Assembly (NCBI GenBank): GCA_024516035.1
Contig: CM044957.1
Location: 45,049,547-45,113,546 of the forward strand
Reading direction: 5' to 3'
Source: Bactericera cockerelli
Taxonomy: Eukaryota; Arthropoda; Insecta; Hemiptera; Triozidae
DNA: 64,000 bases
Notes under the pieces: generated by a model
The model's database searches: none
What the model saw: only the letters and a program-made list of their open reading frames with translations
Told to the model about the DNA's origin: nothing
Shown here: piece after piece, positions 22,751 to 33,275 of the stretch
Layout of the letters: each line of letters begins with the position of its first letter
Position numbering within the stretch: position 1 is the stretch's first letter
Translations under genes and position numbers: made by a program

Positions 22751-25700
22751 TTAAGAACCTACTTTACTCATATGAGTAGGCGAAGGACTATGAGAATGAG
22801 AATCTTGTTCTGTGCTATTTTCTGTCGAATCATTGCCAATTCTCTGTTTACTGAATCGACCCATACCAGGACGGTAGATTGCGATAGAAGGACGATCCTG
22901 AAACAAAAAACGGGTATTGAAAATGAGATATGTGCTAGTGTAGTTGATAGGTGTTCAAAACTACCAACCTCAGTAGCATGATTGATAAGGTGGCGGACTT
23001 GTAAACTGGAGAGTTTACAAGTGAGTTTGAGTAGTTGTGATATCACAAAAAAGATTAACACAAATATGATAACTAGGTGTTAAAAACCTAGTTGACCTAT
23101 GGAATTAAATCCTTGTAAATTTAGTGTCTTCCTTCCTTTAGTCACTTCCAAAACTGGATAAAGCATGAGGATTTGATTTAGGGTTAATCATCCATTCACG
23201 TAGAGTTGCAACAAACAGGTGTACCTTGGATCAGACTGAACTCACCAGAAATGCAACTTTTGCTTGAATATTGGACAAAGAACGCACCGAATTTCACATT
23301 AGCTATCTGAAATGTAAGAAAAAATATACGGGAGGCCCATACCTTTGACAACATACATTTGTGTTTGTCTTTGGGATAAGTAATGAATGATGAGAAAAAA
23401 ATTTATTGTTGGATTTTGTAAGATTCACCACACATAGTAAACTCAATCTCACCTTGTTCCTAATACGTCTTTCCGGTCTAGGATCTCTGCAATCTTCGTC
23501 ATCATCAGTCTTCTTTTTCGAGTCCAGAGAATTTCGTCTCCCACTCTCGAAATATTTTTCCATCTGTTTATCTTCCAACGATTTTCGCCTTTGCAGTACA
23601 TTGTGAGCAAGTTGTATTTTACTATTGTCATTATCACTTTTGGTTTTCGATTTACTGTGGTTCATTTTTTCATCTGAATTTATATTATCTGATTTCGAAC
23701 GATCATTTACTTTAGAATTAGATTTACCCAATGTTTTATCTGGAAAACTGTTGATTTTATTTGATTTCTCAACTCTATCTCTTGATTTACTGAATCTTTC
23801 CGTCTCCTTGACATCAACACTATCTACAACATTGTTTGATTTGGCAGATGATTTTGTATCAATTTTGTTAGTATCCATGTTTGTTTTAATAGGAGTTTTA
23901 GGATCACTTTTGTTTGTAACTTTATTGAATTTGTCAGTTCTCCTGCTGTTATTATTATCAACAAAGTTCTCTGATTTTTTAGGAACTCTCTTTTTATCAT
24001 CATATTTGTTTGGTGAAGTATTAGGTTTACTAAAAGATGGTAGATTACCTTTTTTCACATCGTCACATGACTTATATTCACTGTACTTGACTTCCTCTCC
24101 TTGCTTTGCTTTGTTTTTATAATCAGTCTCTGAAAATTTATTTTTGAAAAATCGATCACTTTTTTCTCTATTCCTACCCTCTTTGCTATTACTTTTTTCT
24201 TTGTTTTTGTTAAATTTGATATCAGTACTTTTAATTTTCTTGTTGTCTTCTTTGAGTCTTTGTCTTTTATCTTGTTGGCTGTTGCTTTCCTGTCTAGTAT
24301 ACCTCATATTCGATTTTGAGTTGTCACTAGCAAGTCTCATTTCAATAATGGCTGGATCTTGAAACGCTGGAACTACAGATGCAGAAGTCACTTCTTTTGG
24401 TGGCTGTAAATTTTTAGTGTCTCTGCTCTCCTGAGAATCTAAGGATTTTTCTCTCTGTACAATTGCTCCTTTGAGTGTTAGTTTTGATTTGGAAGTTTGG
24501 TTCCTAGAAATGAACAAAATTAGTTTTATTAATAGACACAATATTGAGACCTGAAAAAAAGGAGTATCAGAAAACATGACCTATGAATACAGGTTTTGAT
24601 GATATAATGTTTTACTGCACGTGTGTTTAACATGAATACACTAATGAAAACTGAAAATGATATAATTATGATTGTCTTACTTTGAAGGAGTATCATTGTC
24701 TTTTCCAGTTTTCCTACGTTCAACTTGTTTCCTCCTAGAAAAGACATCTCTCTTATTTGCATAGGGTCCATCAATGTATATCTGAAATCAGAAGTCAGAT
24801 CAAATTTTATAGAAGGAATAAAAATAGAAACAAATATTGTATAAAGAGGGTCATTATAATACAGGAGACACGCAAAATATCTAGAGAACAGATTTTAATA
24901 ATCAAAAATGCTTGAACACGGGTACCATTATATCAAGGCAGAATAATTTTTTTTTAATTTTTCCTTTTTTTCTTCTTCATTATGATTACCAGGGGAACCA
25001 ACCACCCTGTTTTAAATACATTTTTTAAAAATAGATAATATTTTAACTGTTTTGAAATATGTATTTTCATGCACCTAAAAAGTAGTGCAAATAAGTGCAA
25101 ACTTACAGTATTACTGTGAGCCTCCTGTTCCACTTTTCTGATTTGTGCTCGTCTCAAATTCTGTTGCTCTTCTTTCATCTTTTTCCTTTCCACTTCCTTC
25201 TGTTTCTTTTCTTCGCGCTTCTCGTCCCGAGTTTTAGCTTTTTCGACAGTTTTGTTTCTCAAATACTGCAAGAGGGGTGTGTCTGTGATTTTGTTCTTCT
25301 CTCCATCTGAAAGACAAATTACAATAATCTCATCATGTCTGAAGTAAAGACAAATTACAATAATCTCATCATGTCTGAAGTAAAGACAAATTACAATGAT
25401 CTCATCATGTCTGAAGTAAAGACAAATTACAATAATCTCATCATGTCTGAAGTAAAGACAAATTACAATAATCTCATCATGTCTGAAGTAAAGACAAATT
25501 ACAATAATCTCATCATGTCTGAAGTAAAGACAAATTACAATGATCTCATCATGTCTGAAGTAAAGACAAATTACAATAATCTCATCATGTTTGAAGTAAA
25601 GACAAATTACAATAATCTCATCATGTCTGAAGTAAAGACAAATTACAATAATCTCATCATGTCTGAAGTAAAGACAAATTACAATAATCTTATCATGTCT

Positions 25701-28700
25701 GAAGTAAAGACAAATTACAATAATCTCATCATGTCTGAAGTAAAGACAAATTACAATAATCTCATCATGTCTGAAGTAAAGACAAATTACAATAATCTCA
25801 TCATGTCTGAAGTAAAGACAAATTACAATAATCTCATCATGTCTGAAGTAAAGACAAATTACAATAATCTCATCATGTCTGAAGTAAAGACAAATTACAA
25901 TAATCTCATCATGTCTGAAGTAAAGACAAATTACAATAATCTCATCATGTCTGAAGTAAAGACAAATTACAATAATCTCATCATGTCTGAAGTAAAGACA
26001 AATTACAATAATCTCATCATGTCTGAAGTAAAGACAAATTACAATAATCTCATCATGTCTGAAGTAAAGACAAATTACAATAATCTCATCATGTCTGAAG
26101 TAAAGACAAATTACAATAATCTCATCATGTCTGAAGTAAAGACAAATTACAATAATCTCATCATGTCTGAAGTAAAGACAAATTACAATAATCTCATCAT
26201 GTCTGAAGTAAAGACAAATTACAATAATCTCATCATGTCTGAAGTAAAGACAAATTACAATATTCTCATCATGTCTGAAGTACCTATTTAATAATGTACT
26301 AAAGATTCTTTGTTTTTTTAGACACTCATTAGAAGTGTCTTAAATTTGCATAGAGTTTAATTTGTAGCTGACATTTGAATTAATAACTACCTTACTTTTA
26401 AAATTGATTTTTATTTCATGACTCTTTAGAGGATGAGAAAACAAACAAAAATGGTTTTTGAACACCATGGAACTCGTTGCCAAAATGGTTTTATACCAAA
26501 TTTAGGGCCCAATTTACCAATCATTCAACAGAAACAGTCCAAAAGCAATAGAGAACCAAGTTTCGAAATAATGTATCTGACAAAAAATCTAGGTAGTTGA
26601 AAGTGTAAAAACTATGGCAACTGAACCACAAATAATTGTGGTCTATAAGTCTATAAATCTAGAAACGTTATTTGCAAGAAAAAGTGAAAAAAACTTCTGG
26701 GCTCTTTTGTATGTATGGAATTATGATTTCTTCAATGATTTTGTGCATTTTCAAAAATCCATAGTATATTATTTTACAGTTGTGTCTGACAAAAACTTAC
26801 TTTCAGTGTTTGTTTCAAAGTAATGCTGTTTAAAAGTACAAGATCCAGCTTTTTCTCTTTCTTCTGCCAAGTTTTCTTTGAACTCTATGAAATAAGGATC
26901 AGATTCTATGGTGCCACATTTGGTGTTTTTCTTTTTGCTTGAACATGACTTGCTTTTGGCAATTCTTTGGAATGGAGCAAATTCCACAATTGCTTGATAT
27001 TCATGACCTGCAACAAACAAATGTGATTGCTTCAGGCAGTTTCAAATTTGGGTTTCTCTATAAGTCTATACTATACCATGTGGTTCATTACACCAACATT
27101 ATTTTTTTTCTTGAGAACCAAGTAAGTTAAAGCTTGAAGGAAAAAGTCATTCCCAACATAGACCCTGTAGTTTTGGAGGAAAAATTTTGGACAGCCTCCC
27201 ACAAGCTCCAGACAGTGAAATTGTATATTTCAAATGAAATGGAATATTTTTCAATCAAATATTTCGAAAGTAAGAAACAAAGAAGTAACATTCAAGAAAG
27301 AAAGAAAATGTGCATTTCAAAGTCTCAAGAAATGTTCAATTATAAAAAGTTTTATATTGTGGAGCATGCTACTAACATGCTATTGTTTTCATTACAATTG
27401 TTATATTATATTTAAATACTTATTTAATAAATATTTGAAATTTAAAATAAATTAAAAAGTATTATTAAAACAAGTAGAAAAAAAGATAAATAAAATTTTA
27501 ATGTTGTTTAATAGCTTAAAATTTCACATTTTGTACTTCCTTACCCTTGTTATCCAGAAAGACATAACCATCAAATTTCTGAGTAAAAATCAACAAATCC
27601 TCAATATGTAAAAAGTTTATGTAAACCCTGCTGGTACACTGTGGCATGAGAGTCTTGTCAGCGGGACCGTAAGAAATGTAATCATGTGAGGGAACATCTA
27701 CAAGATCCAAGAATGATTCCAAAGTCATACATGGAGGTAGATGTCTCACAACCACCTGCAATAATGGAATAACAAAACAAATTAGTAACTTACTTTTTAA
27801 ACATTATTTTTTGTATGGTGCTTACTAAGAGAACAAGGACAGTATTTTTAAACATCTCTAAATTTGTACATATTTCCTAAATATTTTTTACTCGATGCAA
27901 CCTCTGTGAAATTTGGCACATAAATTTCCTTGCTATGTTATTTATTGTTCAATTAATAAATTATTACCTCATTATATCATCAATGCAATGACATTTTCAA
28001 ACTTCTCCTCATTTCCTACAGTTATGAAACATAATTTCCCAAACACAAACTTTTCTTGTTCTCAAAAGAGTCAGTAGTCACCATGGCCAAGTGATGTAAT
28101 GCACAAGGCTTGCAATGCAAGTGACCTCTGTTCAAATCACAGTAGAGTTGGATTTTTTTAACTCTGTACTTTGGATGTTATGGGTTCCACTCATATATCT
28201 CATGATGAAAAATGAGTAGCATACTTATTTTATTGAATAGAAATCAAAGGCAGTGTAACAAGAATGAATAACTAACTTGGAAAAATGATGTGATTAGGTT
28301 TTTGTAGTGTCAAGTAATGTTGAACAAGACTAAGAAATTGATTTATTTCGATTAATGCTGCAATTTTTGACCACTTAAGCTAAAATTCTCAAGGTATATT
28401 CCATACATGCTTGGGTAAAGATTTGTATAAAATACCGTGGACTAGTGGAATTATTAGTCCAACAATTTCATTTTGAAATCTATGTTGCACAGGCTACAGT
28501 ACAGGGTGTCCCACGAACAGAAGCATATATTTTAAGGGTAGGTTCAGCCTACTGTGGGCTATCATATAAGCTGAAGTTGCAGTGGGGCATTTTACTTTGT
28601 TCAAGAGTTATAGGGTTATGGCAAAATCCCTGTTTTTCCCACACAGCTAGAGGTTACTTGGATTGATGCACCTTTCTAAAGAAATAATAGCCAGTAGGTA

Positions 28701-30994
28701 AGTTTTGATTTCATGTATCACTAGTCATGCATATTTCCCTTCAAATACAGTTGGTTGCATGGAAAAATATTTTTTTTAAAAAAACAGAGATATTTCAATT
28801 TGTTTTCTTTGAAAAATTCATTTTTTCCCTGTCATTAATTTAGAGTACTTCTACAATTGCAATTCTGCATATCACTAGTTAAAAAAATACCCTTTGCTAT
28901 GTTGTTTCAATAAATTCTAAATTCTTTCAGATGCATGAAGGGACAAGTGAGATATGACCTATTAAACGGCACAAGAAGGAGAGAAACACATTGTTCAACA
29001 TTTGAATAGGCACTATTGCATTTTGAAGAACACTCAATGTATGAAGTGGTCTGTGTGACCATTTTTGTGTCAACTGCAGGTTATAAATTAAAACTTTCTG
29101 AGTACAAATAGAACCAACTACATCAATCAAAATAATCAATTATGTAGTTAGATTGTCAAGGCAACTGATTTGTAACCTGAAGGTTGGATGTTTGAGTAGT
29201 TACTACCCAAGGTTAATTTTTGGCACTTTTTTTGTTGTTATTGTAGTTTTAACACATCTAGCACCAAGACCTAAAACTGAAATTCTCTCCTGGGGCCAAA
29301 ATTTTTTTATATATTAATTATAATTTTGTAGTTAGGCTAACTTGAGTTAGTTTTGTGAAAATAGAAATGATTTTTTTTTATTCTTTACATGATTTTTCTG
29401 CAATTTTCTTCATGTACACCGACCCCAGGACTGAAATTTACATCTAGGGGCCGCGTGATCACCGGTGAACACCAATAATTTTATCCCTATATTTTTGTTT
29501 CAGATTAACTATTGTTTGAAAATAGCATAAAAATGTCGAGAAAAAAATTAAGTGAGAAAGATATTCTCACTAACTCGTATGCTGACTTCTCTGATTTATC
29601 AGAACTTTTTTGTGCACCCCTAGCACATTATGGATATGCAAACAGTCTGGGCCAAGCAAATAATTATGTATTTTCTCCTGGGGCCAGAGATTCATTCTAG
29701 ACCTGAAGTTCCAATGTAAATTGTGTGCACTATGCCACACATCAGCATAAAGCACCCTGGGTAGCATGTGGATATGTGATCACGTGGCCCCTGACAGTAC
29801 TCAATTTGTGTGCACCGGTGTTCACATGGCGCTAGATGTATTAATATCATGATTGTGATAAACACAAAAATGATATTTTTTATTATACTTCTAAAAATAA
29901 AATAAAAATACAAACATCACAATTTTTGTGGTTAGCGCAGGGTTACAGGACTTTTTCTCCTCATGTATTATCTGTCCGTAATTCCACCACTGGTTGCTGC
30001 TTTCACAACAGTATCTCTCATTTTACCTCATGGGGACCCTGTGACCCCTTTTATGTGAATACCCCCATTCACATAAAAGTTCACGGTGACCGTGCATTGT
30101 GAATGAGCAATTTCCTTCTGTTAAACATCCCAGGGCAGTGTATTTATACCAATTCTGTTAAAATTCAGCCAAATTTGAATTTTCCATCATGATTCAGTGT
30201 ATTTCGTTCCATGATGTTTAAACTAATGTAAAAGAACTTTCATTTTTTTAAAACTTTCTAATGATACACAAAATTGCAATTGTAGAAGTACTCAAAATTT
30301 AAGGAAGAGAAAAGAGGAATAAATAGAATTTTTGAAGAAAAAAAGTTGAACTTATGATTGAATATCTGGTTTTATAATATTTTTCTGGTTTATATATATT
30401 TTTAATCCCACCAACTGTATTTGAAGGGACATATGCATAACCAGCATAACTATCCATACATAGTATCAAACCTTACCTACTTGCTATTATTTCTTTAAAA
30501 ATGTGCATTGATCTCAGTGACCTCTAGACCTGTGGGAAAAACAGGGATTTGGCCATAACTCTATAGAGAAGCAAAATACCCCACTGCAACTTCAGCTAGT
30601 CCATGGAAGGCTGAACCAACCGTTAAAATATATACATCTGTTCGTGGAACAGCCTGTAGAATACAAAAATCAGGGGAACACATCAAATATAATTGTACAG
30701 AACAATCAATGAAGACAAACCAGTGCTTCTTTTTACATTTAAAATAAGGAAGAAATTTTAAAAAATGAACCATTGCCCTTTGGGCCCTGTAGCAAAAGTG
30801 GTTCATTCACTCTTAAATTTAATCCACCTTAAATTGAAAGAATTCAGGTTTATGTATTTTTCTTCTGTTTCTGAGATATGGCATTTGGACACCCTGTATA
30901 TTATAATATATTGTCTTACCTTGGTCATTTGTTTATCTTCTTTCATTTTCCTTCTGTCAACTTTGGTCACTCTATCAAGCTCTACATTGGGCAT
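22751..30994 (-). CDS. Upf3: UPF3, nonsense-mediated decay factor
   Basis: Complete 663-aa gene in seven exons: 30994-30920, 27755-27545, 27007-26801, 25306-25107, 24781-24681, 24503-23453, 22897-22751. All borders are GT-AG and in phase. UPF3 links the exon junction complex to UPF2/UPF1 during mRNA surveillance and shuttles between nucleus and cytoplasm. Seen: the N-terminal RRM-like UPF2-binding domain, about residues 26-125 (VVVRHLPPCMTLESFLD, YINFLHIEDLLIF, FDGYVFLDNKG, YQAIVEFAPFQ); the conserved TPLLQYLRNK; a basic KRE-rich helix about 180-230; a long Lys/Ser/Asp-rich disordered region in the 1051-bp exon (about 265-615); and at 616-626 the DRPSIAIYRPG exon-junction-binding motif (DRPAMQLYQPG type). 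Intron 3 holds the splice-site minisatellite. Head-to-head with Fmr1. Confidence 0.95.
22965..23080 (+). repeat. SINE-D copy in the last Upf3 intron
   Basis: CCTCAGTAGCATGATTGATA, then AAGGTGGCGGACTTGTAA. The body GAGTTTGAGTAGTTGTGATA runs to the ACACAAATATGATAAC end. Antisense to Upf3. Confidence 0.65.
25307..26281. repeat. 36-bp minisatellite made of 3' splice-site copies
   Basis: About 27 head-to-tail units of 36 bp (ATGTCTGAAGTAAAGACAAA then TTACAATAATCTCATC on the plus strand), nearly identical. Only a few single-base variants occur, in units near 25395, 25540, 25590, 25690 and 26260. On the Upf3 sense strand each unit reads ATTTGTCTTTACTTCAG/AC. The genuine acceptor of exon 4 (ATTTGTCTTTCAG/AT, AG at 25308-25307) is itself the degenerate last unit. 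The array fills most of intron 3. Its plus-strand open frame has no coding support. Confidence 0.97.
28075..28260 (+). repeat. Degenerate SINE-C in Upf3 intron 1
   Basis: GTCACCATGGCCAAGTGATG, GTGACCTCTGTTCAAATCAC and CATGATGAAAAATGAGTAG keep the SINE-C order with many substitutions, so it is an old copy. Confidence 0.55.
28390..28870 (+). repeat. Dispersed repeat, plus copy
   Basis: Contains ACAGGGTGTCCCACGAACAG, TTATAGGGTTATGGCAAAAT and CCCTGTTTTTCCCACAC. It is inverted relative to 30290-30660, so the two could pair in the intron RNA. See also 16310-16615. Confidence 0.6.
29253..29840 (+). mobile_element. piggyBac-type element, deleted
   Basis: TTAA flanks both ends (29249-29252 and 29841-29844). 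The ends CACATCTAGC and GCTAGATGTA are inverted repeats apart from the outermost base. Subterminal GTGATCAC and CACCGGTG blocks are repeated in inverse order. Inside, 29533-29700 encodes 55 residues starting MSRKKLSEKDILTNSYADFS, like the acidic N terminus of piggyBac transposases, then stops. It lies in Upf3 intron 1, antisense. Confidence 0.6.
29925..30010 (-). repeat. SINE-C fragment
   Basis: CACAATTTTTGTGGTTAGCG and CCACCACTGGTTGCTGCTTT mark the 3' half of SINE-C on the minus strand. Just right of it, 30049-30077 is a perfect hairpin with 12-bp arms (TTTTATGTGAAT/ATTCACATAAAA). Confidence 0.5.
30290..30660 (-). repeat. Dispersed repeat, minus copy
   Basis: Minus-strand copy of the 28390-28870 repeat (GTGGGAAAAACAGGGATTTG on the plus strand). 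It lies close to Upf3 exon 1. Confidence 0.6.
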
Positions 30995-33275
30995 GGTAAA
31001 TTTGATTTGACTGATGAGTCTAAAAAGAAAAGATCCGAAGAAGATTAAACTTATTCCCTATTGCTTTTGGATTTTCCGGTTTACTGTTGGAACAATGGAT
31101 GTAAGGGAATGTTCACAGATAAGAAAATGAACGAGTAGTCAGAAGACTTGTCTAGTGACGAATCAACTTAAAGGGAAATCTTGTGGAACAAAAATTCCAA
31201 ATAATTAAGGAAAAGAAAATCTGCCTTTCTTCTAGGGATGACGATATTATATCGATAATATCGAATATCGATATTCTGCTTTCGATATATCGATATTTTT
31301 ATATCGATATTAAGGTTCCGATATTATATCGATATATCGAGAAAAAAAAAGACAATATCGAATAAAAATATCGCTATCGGGACTCGGGACATTTTTTTTT
31401 TTAACAGTTTAGTAGCCGGGAAATTTTGAAATACTGAATTAGTTTGAACTAGTTTGATTAAAGTTGAAGCTTTTATTTTTTTTTTTTTTTGAAGATTTTA
31501 TTATTTTGGTTTATATCAGTAATCAGTATATCTATTATTAGTAATATTAGTTAGAAGGACTATGTAAATTGAAGAAGTTTGTGGTCAGTAGTTTTTAATA
31601 TTGAAAAGTTCACAGCAAGTAAATAATATGCCAAAGCATTCCAACTCCAAATTTTTGCCCTGGGCGGGAATTGAACTTGCGGCCTAGTGACTCAAAATTA
31701 GATACACTAACCACTGTGCCAACTTAGGCTGGCTTGAAGTCTTTAGACTCCTTTGCAGTTTGCCTGTTATTAATATGTAGCCTTTTTATCCCACATACCG
31801 TAGTAAGCAGCATGTTTTATTATCTCATGCGGTTAGCGGTTACCGATATTGAAAATATCGATATTCCCAATATCGATATTCGACCCATCGATAATATCGG
31901 ATATCGATATTATGGTTTCGATATTATCGATATACCTAATATCGATATTTTCGTTTCGATATTGCAACCCTACTTTCTTCTTTACTTTTTGCCTTTACAA
32001 TACAAGTAATACATAAAATACAACCATGTTATATACCTATAGGTATAATTATTATTAAATATACATAATATATATGTATATTCAAATCAAATCTTCGATT
32101 TTTATCAGTTCGATTAATTGAATCGAAATAGTTTGCTCATTGCACAGGGTTGCCAGTTGAAAGTATTAAAAATCCCCTTTTTGCTCGTAAATTTCCCGCT
32201 TTCATAGAAGTTCCATCTTTCATTGAAGTCTCTTTTACTTCTGATTTATTTATTTGAGATACCTATAACAAATTTCAATCATTCAATGGCGTGGTGTGCA
32301 CATGATTTGTTGCTGCAGACAGTGATAAAAAAGGAGAAATGGATAGTGTACTCTTTTATTTAGTTCAGTGATTGCAGATGATCCTTTCTTAGGGTTTTGT
32401 TCATATGAAGAAAAAACCCCAATAAGGAGCGCCTTCCGTGCGCCGCACGCCGCGGCATAAGCCATAACTCTTGAATGGTTTAGGCTATCGAACTTTTTAC
32501 TTCTAACTTTATACTTAAATTTTAGCTATCATGGTACCTACCTATTTTTGTGTATTTCAGAATTGATCAAATTCGCTATTCTAATGTATAGTTTCTTAAC
32601 TTGGGACTTGAACCAACGACCTCTTATGACAAGTCTGCAGCCTTATCGATGAAACTACTGAGGTCAGTTCTTTTCATATAAATGCCTATACAGGGGTAGA
32701 GCTAAATATGAATGTTAATATTTCTGTATTTTATTTAGAATTGGTATAAATCCCATAGAAAGTAGGGGGTCTCTGTCTACATTGAAAAATTAAGGGTTTT
32801 TTTTTTCTCACACTCAAATACACCAGCAGCTTAGGTGCTCCAGTAATTTTCTGTTTGAAAATTGAGCTGGAGTCCTTGACCATCATATCAGTCCTAACAA
32901 ATTTTAAAATACGAACCATTGACAAATGACAGGAACAAAATTCAAAATCATATTATGTATTTGAAAAACTCTAATTTAAGCGCGTTTGAAAACGCGCTCT
33001 TAAAAAAATCGGTAAGCGATAATTAAAAAAAAAAAAAAAATCGACGTCGATTATTCATGGTCGATTTCGCCCATCACAAACTACTGCCATTATCCATTTA
33101 TTTGCTTCTTTTTCGCAAGTTTTCAATTCCATTTAATTTAAGCTAGGCAATTGTCAATTGGGTTAATTTTAAAATTCCCTTTGCCAATAAAGGTGTATGT
33201 GTGTATCATTGAATTCAAGTTAACTACAATTATTTTGTACTGTGAGGTAAAGTTTTAAAATCTTGTCCCGTTAAA
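30995..33275. promoter_or_regulatory. Divergent Upf3/Fmr1 intergenic region
   Basis: The start codons of Upf3 (30994, minus) and Fmr1 (33276, plus) are 2.28 kb apart and face away from each other, so both promoters should lie here. About a third of it is an hAT MITE (31233-31972). A SINE-D fragment (32585-32672, minus) and a small GCGCGTTT...AAACGCGC palindrome (32978-33000) are also present. No TATA box or start site could be assigned, and a 5' non-coding exon is possible. Confidence 0.5.
31233..31972. mobile_element. hAT-type MITE carrying about ten TATCGATA sites
   Basis: Starts TAGGGATGAC and ends TTGCAACCCTA (imperfect inverted ends). It has a perfect 8-bp target duplication CTTTCTTC at 31225-31232 and 31973-31980. 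Both subterminal blocks (31240-31375 and 31845-31960) are packed with the palindrome TATCGATA, which equals the DRE/DREF site of insect promoters. 31655-31730 has a minus-strand tRNA-like piece, apparently a nested SINE. Confidence 0.87.

Noticed and set aside
23625..24122. A leucine/serine-rich plus-strand frame of 165 residues
   Set aside because: It is the antisense of the Lys/Ser/Asp-rich Upf3 exon 6, whose codons give Leu/Ser/Phe in reverse.
25335..26291. A 318-residue plus-strand reading frame made of a 12-residue repeat
   Set aside because: It is the translation of the 36-bp minisatellite. A unit length divisible by three without a stop keeps a frame open by arithmetic, and the strand is antisense to Upf3.
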